In this document: positions 56,371 through 64,000 of the stretch, in pieces
Layout of the letters: each line of letters starts with the position of its first letter
Position numbering within the stretch: position 1 is the stretch's first letter
Source of the DNA: CAVXDY01 sp963760715
GTDB taxonomy: Bacteria; Actinomycetota; Thermoleophilia; Miltoncostaeales; Miltoncostaeaceae
Assembly (NCBI GenBank): GCA_963760715.1
Contig: CAVXDY010000004.1
Coordinates: 491,836-555,835, forward strand
Length of the DNA stretch: 64,000 nt
Direction: 5' to 3'
The notes under the pieces: generated by a model
What the model saw: only the letters and a program-made list of their open reading frames with translations
Told to the model about the DNA's origin: nothing
Database searches by the model: none
Translations under genes and position numbers: made by a program

Positions 56371-57873
56371 GTGAACGAGGACTATCTCGGCGCCGGCGGG
56401 CGCCTCGAGGGAGGACCCGCGGCGGAGCTCGTGGCATCCGGTTACGCCCACGAGATCGCGGACGCCCCGCGCCTGGCCCCGTGGCTCTCGCTGGCCGATC
56501 TGGCGCATGCCGTGGCGCTCGTGGAGGGGGGCGGCGTGGTGGGCGACGAGGCCCATGCGCTGCTGGGCGGCCTGCTCGACCTGCACGAGATCGCCCCGGC
56601 CGACTTCCCCTGGCGCCCGGAGCTGGGCGACGCGTTCAACTCGCGCGAGCGCGCGCTGCAGGCGCGCGTGGGCGCGTCGGCCGCGGGCTGGCTCAGCGCG
56701 GGGCGGGCGCGGCGCGAGGCGTTCCGGGTGGCGCTGCGCCTCACCGCCCGCGCGGGGACCCTCGACCTGCACGACGCCCAGCTCGATCTGGCGACCGCGC
56801 TGGTGGATCTTGCCGAGCGCCACGCCGACGACCTGGCGGCCGACTACACCTACCTCCAGCCGGCCCAGCCGACCACGATCGGGCACCTGCTCCTGGCCTA
56901 CGCCTATCCCGCCCTGCGCGACGCCGGACGCCTGCGGGCCGTCCACGGCTGGCTCGACCTGGGCGTCGCCGGCGCCGGCGGCAGCGCGGGGTCCCGCTGG
57001 CCCCTCGACCGGGCGCGCCTCGCCGAGCTGCTCGGCTGCGCCGGCGTGGTGACGCACACGAAGGACGCCATGTGGCAGGCCGACGGCTACGTGGAGCTGG
57101 TCGCCGCGATCGCGACCGCCGCGACCCACGGTTCGCAGATCGGCCAGGATCTCGAGATTCTTGCCAGCCAGGAGTTCGCGGCCGTCAGCCTGGCCGACCG
57201 CCACAGCCGCGCCAGCGCCCTGATGCCCCAGAAGCGCAACCCCTACGCCCTGGCCGTGATGCGCACCCAGGCGGGCATCGCGTCCGGCGACCTGGCCGGC
57301 CTGCTGACCACCCTGCACACCGGCTCGGCCCGCACGGACCACTTCCACCTGCTGAACGGGGCCGTGCCGAGGCTGCTGGAGCAGGCCGTGGCCGTGACGC
57401 GCCTGTCCGCCGAGGTCGTGGCGGGTCTCGAGATCCACGCCGAGCGTTGGGAGCGGGCGGCGCGCGACGGCTTCACCGCCGCCGCCGACGTGGCCGACGC
57501 CCTGGCGGTGGAGGCCGGGCTCGACTACCGCACCGCGCACCACGTGGTCGGCCGGGCCGTGCGTGAGCTGGTGGAGGAGGGCCTGTCGCCCGCCGCCCTC
57601 ACCCCCGAGCGCCTCTCGGCCGCGGCCGAGGCCGCGGGAGGAGGGCCGGTGGCGATCTCCGAGGCGGCGCTCGCCGACGCGCTCGATCCCGCCGCCTGCG
57701 TGCTCGCCCGCCGCCAGCTCGGCTCCGCCGCACCCGGCGAGGTCGCGGCGATGATCGCCGAGTGCCGCCGGAGCACGGCCGAGGCCGGCGCCTGGAGCGC
57801 CGCCGCCCGTGACCGCGCGGTGCGGGCCCGCGGCGACCTCGTGGCCACCGCCCGCCGGCTGGCCGGGCGCTGA
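56371..57873 (+). CDS. argininosuccinate lyase-like enzyme of the fumarase/aspartase superfamily
   Basis: A 500-residue superfamily member with three regions: C1 YTYLQPAQPTTIGHLLLAY (about 155-173), C2 near QIGQDLEIL, and C3 SALMPQKRNPYALAVM (serine about 279). C3 and the overall length match argininosuccinate lyase, but in C1 the conserved catalytic histidine of THLQ is tyrosine (YTYLQ). The enzyme may be an ArgH with changed chemistry or a related lyase. No other arginine genes are near; its GTG start (56371) is beside the sulfate operator. Confidence 0.7.
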   Translation: MNEDYLGAGGRLEGGPAAELVASGYAHEIADAPRLAPWLSLADLAHAVALVEGGGVVGDEAHALLGGLLDLHEIAPADFPWRPELGDAFNSRERALQARVGASAAGWLSAGRARREAFRVALRLTARAGTLDLHDAQLDLATALVDLAERHADDLAADYTYLQPAQPTTIGHLLLAYAYPALRDAGRLRAVHGWLDLGVAGAGGSAGSRWPLDRARLAELLGCAGVVTHTKDAMWQADGYVELVAAIATAATHGSQIGQDLEILASQEFAAVSLADRHSRASALMPQKRNPYALAVMRTQAGIASGDLAGLLTTLHTGSARTDHFHLLNGAVPRLLEQAVAVTRLSAEVVAGLEIHAERWERAARDGFTAAADVADALAVEAGLDYRTAHHVVGRAVRELVEEGLSPAALTPERLSAAAEAAGGGPVAISEAALADALDPAACVLARRQLGSAAPGEVAAMIAECRRSTAEAGAWSAAARDRAVRARGDLVATARRLAGR

Positions 57874-57993
57874 GCGCGGCGGCCTCCGGGCCGCCCGCCG
57901 AGCCGTCCCTTCTTGCGAAGGCCTCCCGGGCGAGCGACCCCGCGCCTCGGTCGAGGGATGGCCAATTCCGCGGGTCCCTTCAGAAACCAGCGG

Positions 57994-58022
57994 TTGACAC
58001 CGCAGGCGTCCCTCGTTTACAA
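57994..58022 (+). promoter_or_regulatory. sigma-70-type promoter upstream of recombinase-like gene
   Basis: TTGACA (57994-57999), a 17-base spacer and TTACAA (58017-58022). This lies 59 bases before ATG 58081. A weak dyad, TACA-N6-TGTA, lies just downstream in an unusually A-rich stretch. The rest of the 207-base gap from 57874 shows no gene. Confidence 0.5.
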
Positions 58023-58080
58023 AGGCTAACCTACAAAAAAGTGTAATCCCGCAAACCGCACGGAGGCGAGCACGGAAACG

Positions 58081-58752
58081 ATGAGGACATTCCCTGAAAC
58101 GAGGATCGAGCGCATGGACGAGGACCCTGATCGACCCGCGCTCCCCACGCCTGTGCGTGCGCCGGACGACACCGGACCGGCACCCGACGAGCTTCTCGTG
58201 CCGCACGAGGCCCGTGCGCTCATCCGTGCCAGCTCGGGGCGGGCGGCGACCGGCCTCCGCAACCGGGCGCTGGTGGCCGTCATGTACCGCTCCGGGCTCC
58301 GCCCCGGCGAGGTGCTCGCGCTGACGATCCGCGACGTCGACCTCGAGGCCGGGACCGTCGACGTCCCGGCGCGCAAGGGCGGACGCCCGCGCGTGACCGG
58401 GCTCGACGCGCCGACGCGCGATCTCATCGCCGCGTGGCTCGAGCGCCGCGCGGAGCGGCACGTCCCGGTTGACCGGACGCTCTTCTGCACCCTGGCCGGC
58501 GAGCCGCTGAAGGCGGCCTATGTTCGCGAGCTGCTGCCGCGCCTTGCGCGCAAGGCCGGGATCCACAAGCGCGTCCACCCGCTGGCGCTGCGCTACGCGA
58601 ACGCCGCGGAGCTCGCCGAGGAGGGCATGCCGGCCGCGATGATCGACCTCCACCTGGGGGTCGCGCCCGCCGGCGGCGCCCGCCGCTACCGCCGCCCCGT
58701 GAGCCAGGACGAGGTCGTCGCCGCGATCACCGCGCGGCGCTGGCGCCTCTAG
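58081..58752 (+). CDS. tyrosine recombinase-like catalytic domain protein
   Basis: A 223-residue protein consisting only of the integrase catalytic domain. Arg I is in YRSGLRPGEVLAL, the lysine in ARKGGRP, the His/Arg box in VHPLALRYAN, and the tyrosine in ARRYRRP. The usual LGH motif is LGV, and the His-box has RY where RH is normal. The N-terminal core-binding domain is missing. No attachment site, tRNA or phage genes are near. It may be a cellular recombinase or a regulator using the fold. ATG 58117 is an alternative start. Confidence 0.7.
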   Translation: MRTFPETRIERMDEDPDRPALPTPVRAPDDTGPAPDELLVPHEARALIRASSGRAATGLRNRALVAVMYRSGLRPGEVLALTIRDVDLEAGTVDVPARKGGRPRVTGLDAPTRDLIAAWLERRAERHVPVDRTLFCTLAGEPLKAAYVRELLPRLARKAGIHKRVHPLALRYANAAELAEEGMPAAMIDLHLGVAPAGGARRYRRPVSQDEVVAAITARRWRL

Positions 58753-58763
58753 CGATCGCTCCT

Positions 58764-58783
58764 CCCCCCGGTGATCCGGGGGG
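58764..58783 (+). terminator. perfect GC hairpin after recombinase-like gene
   Basis: CCCCCCGG (58764-58771), loop TGAT, CCGGGGGG (58776-58783), eleven bases after the recombinase-like stop and before the sigma-factor gene. A strong stem without a long T-run; probable terminator. Confidence 0.6.
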
Positions 58784-58808
58784 TGTTCGGCGTCGTACTG
58801 TGCAGGGA

Positions 58809-59399
58809 ATGGGCGACCAACTCCCCGCCGAGCTCACGCGCCTCGCCGACGAGGACCTGCTCACGCTCATCGAGCGGGGGGACGCCGGGGCGTTCGAGGT
58901 CATCTACGAGCGCCACTCCCGCGTCGCCTACTCGCTGGCGTTCCGGCTGCTGGGCGACCGGCAGCTCGCCGAGGATCTGGTGCAGGATGCCTTCCTGGCG
59001 GTCTGGCGCGGCGCCGCCCGCTACGCCTCGGCCCGTGGGAGCGTGCGCAACTGGATGCTCTCGATCCTGCACAACCGGGGCGTCGACCGGCTCCGGACCC
59101 TTGGCGCCATGTCGCGCCGCCAGGACGCGCTCGAGCAGATGGAGCTGCGCCGGCCCGAGGAGCCGGACGCCGCCGACGTGGCCATCGGCCGCGCCCTGGC
59201 CGGGACGGTCCGGGACGAGCTGCGCGAGCTGCCGAGCGAGCAGTTCGAGGTGCTGCGGCTCGCGTACTACGGGGGTTTCACCCACCAGGAGATCTCCCAG
59301 ATGCTGGAGCTGCCGCTGGGGACCGTGAAGAGCCGGATGCGGCTCGGCCTGGAGCGGCTGCGCCGTGGCATGGGCGACGCCGGGATCGTGACGGCATGA
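58809..59399 (+). CDS. ECF-family RNA polymerase sigma factor
   Basis: A 196-residue ECF sigma factor. Region 2 (AFEVIYERHSRVAYSLAFRLLGDRQLAEDLVQDAFLAVWR) binds core polymerase and the -10; region 4 (LPSEQFEVLRLAYYGGFTHQEISQMLELPLGTVKSRM) binds the -35. It is of the SigK/SigL type with a zinc anti-sigma partner. GTG 58800 could extend it by three residues. The stop overlaps the anti-sigma start as ATGA. Confidence 0.93.
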   Translation: MGDQLPAELTRLADEDLLTLIERGDAGAFEVIYERHSRVAYSLAFRLLGDRQLAEDLVQDAFLAVWRGAARYASARGSVRNWMLSILHNRGVDRLRTLGAMSRRQDALEQMELRRPEEPDAADVAIGRALAGTVRDELRELPSEQFEVLRLAYYGGFTHQEISQMLELPLGTVKSRMRLGLERLRRGMGDAGIVTA

Positions 59400-60136
59400 C
59401 GAACGAGCACGACAACCTGCGCGATCTCCTGGCCCCGGTGGCCCTCGGCGCCGCCGAGCCCGCGGAGATCGCCCGCGTCGAGGCGCACGCCGCCGAGTGC
59501 GCGATCTGCCGCGAGGACCTCGCCGGGCTGCGGGGCGCCGCCGGGATCCTGGCGGTGTCCGTGCCCCAGGAGGAGGCGCCGCCGGCGCTGAGGGACTCGA
59601 TCATGAGCATCGTGCGCGCCGAGGCGGCCGAGCGTGCCGAGCGCGAGGAGTCGGCGGCCCGGCCGGCGCCCGCCCGCGCCCCGCGGCCCCGCCGGGCCCG
59701 CCGGCTCCCGGGGCTCCGTCCCTGGCCGGCGCTCGCCGTGGTCGCGGCCGTCGCCGCGCTGCTCCTGGCGTGGAACATCACCCTTCAGGTGAGGGACGAC
59801 GGTGGTGGTCGGGGGCCGGTGGTGGCCTCGCTGCCGGTGAGCGGCACCGCCGCGGCCCCGGGCGTGACCGGCCGGATGATCTTCGTCCCGGATGAGGACA
59901 CCGCGGTGATGCGACTCAGCCGGCTCCCCGCCCTCGACCCCGGTGAGGCCTACCAGCTCTGGGTGCTGAAGGACGGCAGGGCCCGCTCGGCCGGCCTCTT
60001 CGAGACGACCGGGCCGGCGGAGGCCCAGGGCGTGGCCGTCGGCCTCGCGGGGGCCGACGGGCTCGCCGTGACGGCGCAGCCCCGCACCAGCCGAACCGTC
60101 CCCGAGGGCCCCATCCTGGTGCAGACCGCGCTCTAG
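59396..60136 (+). CDS. anti-sigma factor, RskA/ZAS family
   Basis: A 246-residue membrane protein. The cytoplasmic anti-sigma domain has the zinc motif EAHAAECAIC (HxxxCxxC, about residues 30-39); one membrane helix (WPALAVVAAVAALLLAWNI) lies near 125; the RskA-like outer domain (YQLWVLKDGRARSAGLFE) follows. It sequesters the sigma factor encoded just before it and releases it after regulated proteolysis. Its ATGA overlap fixes the pair's stoichiometry. Confidence 0.92.
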   Translation: MTNEHDNLRDLLAPVALGAAEPAEIARVEAHAAECAICREDLAGLRGAAGILAVSVPQEEAPPALRDSIMSIVRAEAAERAEREESAARPAPARAPRPRRARRLPGLRPWPALAVVAAVAALLLAWNITLQVRDDGGGRGPVVASLPVSGTAAAPGVTGRMIFVPDEDTAVMRLSRLPALDPGEAYQLWVLKDGRARSAGLFETTGPAEAQGVAVGLAGADGLAVTAQPRTSRTVPEGPILVQTAL

Positions 60137-60156
60137 GCGGGGCGGTTACGGCGGGT

Positions 60157-60171
60157 TGACCCGATGGGTCA
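60157..60171. promoter_or_regulatory. inverted repeat TGACCC-GAT-GGGTCA upstream of ferritin-like genes
   Basis: A perfect 6-base-arm dyad starting 21 bases after the anti-sigma gene and 111 bases before the first ferritin-like start. It overlaps a TTGACC that could be a -35. Candidate operator. Confidence 0.4.
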
Positions 60172-60281
60172 GCAAAACGCTGGTCTTTCGCATAGTGGAT
60201 CGGGGTGCCCCACTTCGAGATACCTCCGGTGCGTCCCGCGCCGGCCGGGCGACGCGGCAACCCACCAGGACGGGGAGGGCG

Positions 60282-60890
60282 ATGGAGCACCGTCGGGATC
60301 TGCGCCGATCGGAGGTCCTGCGAGGGGCTCTCCTGGGGGGCGGCGCGCTGCTCGCGGCCGCCGGCGCCGTGGCGGGGCTCTCCCGGCTCGCGGGCGCCGT
60401 GCCGTCGGCGGAGCAGGACACCCGCATCCTGAACGTCCTGCTCGGGCTGGAGCACGTCCAGCTCGCGCTCTACGAGGAGGCCCTCGACAAGGGGGCGCTC
60501 GACGGCGACCTCCTGACGTTCGCGCAGGTCGCCCGCGGGCACGAGCGGGTGCACGTGGACACCCTGCGCATGCTCCTGGGGGCGAATGCGCAGAGCCCGC
60601 CCCCGTTCACGTTCGGCGACGCGACGACCGACCCCGGGTCGTTCGCCACGGCGGCGGCCGCCATCGAGGATCTGGCCGTGGACGCCTTCAACGGCCAGGT
60701 CGCCAACCTCACCCCGCGGGCGCGGGCCGAGAGCGCGCGGGTGGTGTCGGTTGACGCGCGCCACGCCGCCTGGGTGCGCGCGGTCGAGGGCCGGGAGCCG
60801 GCATCCGAGGCCGTCGACCAGGGGCGACCGGCCTCGGAGGTCGCCCGCGCCCTGGAGGCCACCGGGCTCGCGCGGGGGGGCGCTCCGTGA
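60282..60890 (+). CDS. Tat-exported ferritin-like protein 1
   Basis: A 202-residue protein with an N-terminal twin-arginine-type signal (RRDLRRSEVLRG, then ALLAAAGAVAGLSRLAG). The ferritin-like four-helix domain has the di-metal ligands in LGLEHVQLALYEEAL, ARGHERVHVDTLR, AAIEDLAVDAFNG and DARHAAWVRAVEG. Members of this Ferritin_2 type may store iron or manage oxidative stress outside the cell. ATG 60282 has a GGGGAGGG site. Its stop overlaps the next gene as GTGA. Confidence 0.82.
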   Translation: MEHRRDLRRSEVLRGALLGGGALLAAAGAVAGLSRLAGAVPSAEQDTRILNVLLGLEHVQLALYEEALDKGALDGDLLTFAQVARGHERVHVDTLRMLLGANAQSPPPFTFGDATTDPGSFATAAAAIEDLAVDAFNGQVANLTPRARAESARVVSVDARHAAWVRAVEGREPASEAVDQGRPASEVARALEATGLARGGAP

Positions 60891-61557
60891 GCGGGCCCGG
60901 CATCGACCTCGACGCGATCGACCCCTCGGGCGCCGTCGCCGAGGCGGCGCACCGGGTGTCGCGCCGCACCTTCCTGGCGGGCGCGGCCGGGGCCGCCGCC
61001 GCCGCCGGTCTGCCCGCCGCGGCGCTCGCGAAGGAGGCCCGGCAGGCCGACATCGACATCCTCAACTTCGCGCTGACCCTCGAGTATCTGCAGGCCGCGT
61101 TCTACACCGAGGCCGAGCGCCTGAAGGCCCTCGACGCGGTCGGCACGGAGGCCGCGACCAAGATCGGGGCGGTCGAGCGCGCCCACGTGACGGCGCTGCA
61201 GCACGCCCTCGGGCCGGCGGCCACGCACGGACCCCTCTTCGACTTCCGGGGCGCGACGGAGGACGACGACACCTTCCTGCGCACGGCGGTCGCCTTCGAG
61301 GACCTCGGCACCGCGGCCTACAAGCAGCAGCTCACGCGTATCACCACGCCCGCCTACATCTCGGCGGCGGCCTCGATCCACACGGTCCAGGCGCGGCACG
61401 CCGCCGGATCCGCTATATCGCGGGGGTCCAGCCGGCGGTCGCGGCCCTCGACGACCCGATCGCCGACAGCGAGGCCAAGCGGCTGGTGGCCGGGACCGGC
61501 TTCACGCGCCCCCGCCCGGTGACCACCTCGCAGTCCGCACCCCCCTTCACCGGGTGA
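60887..61557 (+). CDS. Tat-exported ferritin-like protein 2, frameshifted as read
   Basis: About 223 residues in two frames. A Tat signal (HRVSRRTFLAGAAG) leads into a Ferritin_2 domain: TLEYLQAAFYTEAERL, AVERAHVTALQHALG, FEDLGTAAYKQQL and VQARHAAG, with the di-iron glutamates and histidines. One base is missing at about 61403-61407; the next frame resumes RYIAGVQPAVAALDDPI and ends GTGFTRPRPVTTSQSAPPFTG. It is a tandem paralogue of the previous gene, both probably controlled by the ECF pair. Confidence 0.8.
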
Positions 61558-61566
61558 GCGGGAGCG

Positions 61567-62381
61567 GTGCGCGGAGCGGGCCGGCGCCGACGGGTCGCCG
61601 CGGGGATCACCGTCGCGGTGCTGGCCGGCGCCGTCGCCGGGGCCGGCCTCGTCCACCGCCAGGAGGGCACGTCCGCCGTCCCGGCGACCGCGCTCCCCGG
61701 TGCGACCGCCCTGCCCCCGCCCGCCGCGTCCGGCCTCACGATCCCGGATCCGCAGCCGCTGCCCGACCAGGCCCACACGGCGGTGTGGGCGCCGGTGCGG
61801 CGAGCCGTCGTGGCGACCGAGCGCCCCCGCGCGGGATCGGCCGAGGTCGCGCCGGTCGAGGCGCGCACCCCCGAGGGCACCACCAACCTCGTCCTGGTCA
61901 TCGGGCGGACCACCGACGCGGCGGGCCGGGTCTGGCTGAGGGCGCGCCTCCCCGCGCTGCCGGCCGGTGCGACCGGCTGGATCCCGCGCGACGCCGCGGG
62001 TGGCTACGTGTCCGTGGACACCCGACTCGTGGTGGACCGCGCCGCGGAGACCCTCACCCTCACCCGGGGCGGCCGGGTCGTGATGACGGCCCCGGTGGGG
62101 GTGGGACCGCCCGGGCGCCGACGCCGGCCGGGGAGTTCTACGTGCGGAACCGGCTCACCCGGTACCGGAGCCCGGCCTACGGGCCGATCGCCTTCGGAAC
62201 GAGCGCGCGGTCGCCGGCCCTCACCGACTGGCCGGCCGGGGGCTTCATCGGTATCCACGGCACCGATCAGCCGCAGATCCTGCCGGGGCGCGTCTCCCAC
62301 GGCTGCATCCGCCTGCGCAACGACGACATACTGAGGCTCGCCCGGCTGATGCCGGTGGGGACGCCTCTGACGATCGTGTGA
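61567..62381 (+). CDS. L,D-transpeptidase (YkuD), frameshifted as read
   Basis: An exported enzyme that makes 3-3 crosslinks in peptidoglycan. Signal anchor GITVAVLAGAVAGAGLVHR, a 100-residue SH3-like region, then YkuD. The catalytic block IGIHGTDQPQILPGRVSHGCIRLRNDD has the HxT, SHGC and R motifs. One base is missing at about 62111-62118, restoring VGVGxPGAPTPAGEFYVRNRL. The GTG start lies 9 bases after the ferritin-like gene. Confidence 0.85.
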
Positions 62382-62385
62382 CCGG

Positions 62386-63690
62386 ATGATGCCGCTTGCC
62401 CAGCACCAGCACTCCGTGGGCGCCGCTCTCGGCCGCAGGATCGCGGCGGGCGCCGTGGTCGCGGGGCTGGGTCTCGCCCTATGGGTCCCCGCGGCGGTCG
62501 CACAGGACCGTCCCGCGCCCAACCCGGAGGTGCTCACCGAGCGGTTCCCCCTCGACGCCGTCGAGACCGCACCCCGGTCTCCGGCGCCGCCCGCGACGAG
62601 CGAGCCCGCCGCCCCGTCCTCCCGTGAGGCTGACGCCTCCGGCGCCCGCGCCGGCCAACGACTCCTCCGGCGACTCGACGACCCTCGTCCTGATCATCGC
62701 CGCCGCGTTCCTGCTGGCGGGGGCCCTGGTGGGCGGCCGGGCGCTCCGCCGCCGCTGGCTGCGCAACTCCGAGCCCCCCATCCCGCCGTGGCGCTGCTCC
62801 CGGCCGGCCCCGGACGGCCGCGCCGGAGTGGCCGCCATCGACGCGCGCGTCCGGCCGCGCGGGGGCGACCCCGGCCTCGATGCCGTGAACGCCCGGATCA
62901 GCCCCCCGGAGGCCCCTCCCGTGTCCCAGCCCGACATCACCCAGACCCCCCCGACGCCCGCCCCCCCGGCCGACCCGGCCGCGTCTCCCGTCGCTGAGGC
63001 CCCGCGCGCCGAGCCCGCCGCACCGCCCCCGCCCCCGCCGCCGCCCGACATCACGCTCGTCGAGGCGGCCCCGGGCGCGCCCGCCCCCCGGCCGCGCGTG
63101 CACGACGACGACACGGCTCCCCCGCTGCCCGACATCACCCTCATCGACACGCCCAACGGCGCCGGCGGGCGCCATGACCCGCTCCCGGGGCTGGGGGACG
63201 ACCTCGAGCCGAGTGCACCCCCCTCCCTGGATGAGCTCCCGGACATCACGCTGGTGGAGCCGCCGCCGCCCGCGGCGGCACCACCTTCAGCGGCTCCGCG
63301 TCCGCGACGCGACCCGGGCAGCGACGCCCTGGCGGCCCGGATCCGTCCCGACGAGGCCCAGCTCGACGCCACCGCCCGGGCCCTTCGCAGCCGCGTGCCG
63401 CCGCGCGAGGAGCCCCGGTCGCCGGACGAGTTCTGGTCGGCCCGCCGGCGCGCTCAGACCGAGCTCCAGGCCGCGGTCGCGGCGGCCGGAGAGGCGGCCC
63501 CGCCGCCCCCGCCGCCCGAGGACGAGACCTCGAGCCCCGAGCCCGTCCCCTCGCTGCCGGCGTCGGTGCGGGAGATCGCGACCCCCCGCCACCCGCCCGC
63601 GGCCGCGACGGTGCCGGTGGCCGTCATCCACGGGTTCCGGTCGGCGCTCAGGGCCCTGCGCTCGGGACCGCGCGAGGAGGACCCCTCGGC
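62386..63690 (+). CDS. proline-rich membrane protein with repeated PDIT(L/Q) motif, frameshifted as read
   Basis: About 435 residues in two frames joined at 62618-62625 (one base missing). The first frame gives a signal peptide (VVAGLGLALWVPAAVA) and a short acidic stalk; the second a membrane helix (TTLVLIIAAAFLLAGALVGG) and a long disordered tail. The tail contains four copies of a motif: QPDITQTPP, PPDITLVEAAP, LPDITLIDTP and LPDITLVEPPP, spaced 40-55 residues. The rest is Pro/Ala-rich with a helical stretch (DEFWSARRRAQTELQAAV). Unrecognised; the end near 63690 is uncertain because the frame merges into the next fragment. Confidence 0.5.
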
Positions 63691-64000
63691 CAGACGCTCG
63701 CCGTGCTCGGGGACGGCTGCCGGCTGCGGCACGCTGCCGCGGTGGCCGACCTCCCGATGCCGGACGCCATCCGGTTGGCCGCGGGCCTGGTCCGGCTCGA
63801 GGTACTGGCGGGCGACGAGCCGCCGCGCTTCCTCCATCCGGTGGTGCGCGAGGCGGTCGAAGCGTCGTTGGGACGCGACCAGCGCGACTCCGCGCACCGG
63901 GCCGCGGCGCGCCTGCTCCAGCTCGACCGGGCGCCACCCGGCCAGGTCGCCGCGCACCTCGTCGGACACAGCCCGCGGGCGACCCCTGGGTCGTGCTCCG
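63685..64000 (+). CDS. fragment resembling the mid-region of MalT/LuxR-type ATPase regulators (incomplete)
   Basis: Frame beginning at about 63685: LGQTLAVLGDGCRLRHAAAVADLP, then RFLHPVVREAVEASLGRDQRDSAHRAAARLLQ and QVAAHLVGHSP. These are the hallmarks of the segment that follows the AAA domain in large LuxR-family regulators. The expected P-loop ATPase part is not upstream. A further one-base loss at about 63971-63980 hides the usual GDPWVV. Either this is a fusion to the proline-rich protein, a truncated gene, or an assembly junction. The gene runs off the window. Confidence 0.45.

Noticed and set aside
58029..58042. TACA-N6-TGTA dyad in the A-rich stretch before the recombinase-like gene
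   Set aside because: Arms of four bases are too short to separate from chance.
58081..58752. Integrative element or prophage around the recombinase-like gene
   Set aside because: No tRNA, direct repeats, phage or transfer genes flank it, and neighbouring composition is unchanged.

Overview
This window is a stretch of very high-GC actinobacterial chromosome with tightly packed genes, many of them joined by 4-base NTGA stop/start overlaps. Thermoleophilia-like is an inference from gene content: class II ribonucleotide reductase with NrdR, paired type I and type III glutamine synthetases with a PucR regulator, Tat-exported ferritin-like proteins and polyprenol-mannose synthase. No rRNA, tRNA, CRISPR array or intact mobile element was recognised.

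Layout. 1-4.6 kb: the end of an exopolysaccharide/glycan cluster (two GT4 glycosyltransferases, a methyltransferase, a polyprenyl glycosylphosphotransferase, a small coiled-coil protein). 4.6-11 kb: a nitrogen block with a DNA glycosylase, glnA, a type III glutamine synthetase and a divergent PucR regulator. 11-17 kb: a pabC-like gene, a siroheme sulfite/nitrite reductase with a helical tail plus a conserved partner, and a lone AAA+ ATPase. 17-25 kb: hydrolases, a CGNR regulator, a hydroxyacyl-CoA dehydrogenase-like gene, polyprenol-mannose synthase, an O-antigen-ligase-like protein and signal peptidase I. 25-29.7 kb: nrdR-nrdJ and a flavin monooxygenase.

29.8-38.9 kb: a nine-gene minus-strand copper operon (CopC, CopC-CopD, YcnI/DUF1775, two paralogous polytopic proteins of about 472-474 residues, two paralogous mini membrane proteins, a membrane protein of unknown function and a lipoprotein), divergent from ctaG. 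Six of its products have a signal peptide whose predicted cleavage leaves histidine as mature residue 1, the geometry of a copper histidine brace. 38.9-42.9 kb: IS5- and IS21-type scars, a broken DUF2007 gene, a head-to-head pair of Fur-like genes, and a TetR/DHA2 efflux pair. 43-48 kb: lgt, a P450, a DUF1684 protein, ilvD and a STAS protein.

48.2-56.4 kb: a sulfur block. A PglD-like acyltransferase, an amidohydrolase, a cysteine dioxygenase, a persulfide-dioxygenase/rhodanese protein and a beta-carbonic anhydrase face a sulfate ABC transporter. Three promoters here carry the same palindrome, GCTTATC-N5-GATAAGC (the third copy degenerate), each at the expected transcription start. It looks like the operator of an unidentified sulfur repressor. 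56.4-64 kb: an ArgH-like lyase, a lone tyrosine-recombinase domain, an ECF sigma/anti-sigma pair, two Tat ferritin-like proteins, an L,D-transpeptidase, a proline-rich membrane protein with PDIT repeats, and a fragment resembling the MalT/LuxR-ATPase family.

Caution: at least nine otherwise convincing genes are broken by single-base shifts, nearly all in or beside G/C runs and including the probably essential nrdJ. Residual sequencing or assembly error is the simplest explanation. These genes are annotated as read, with the shift position given.
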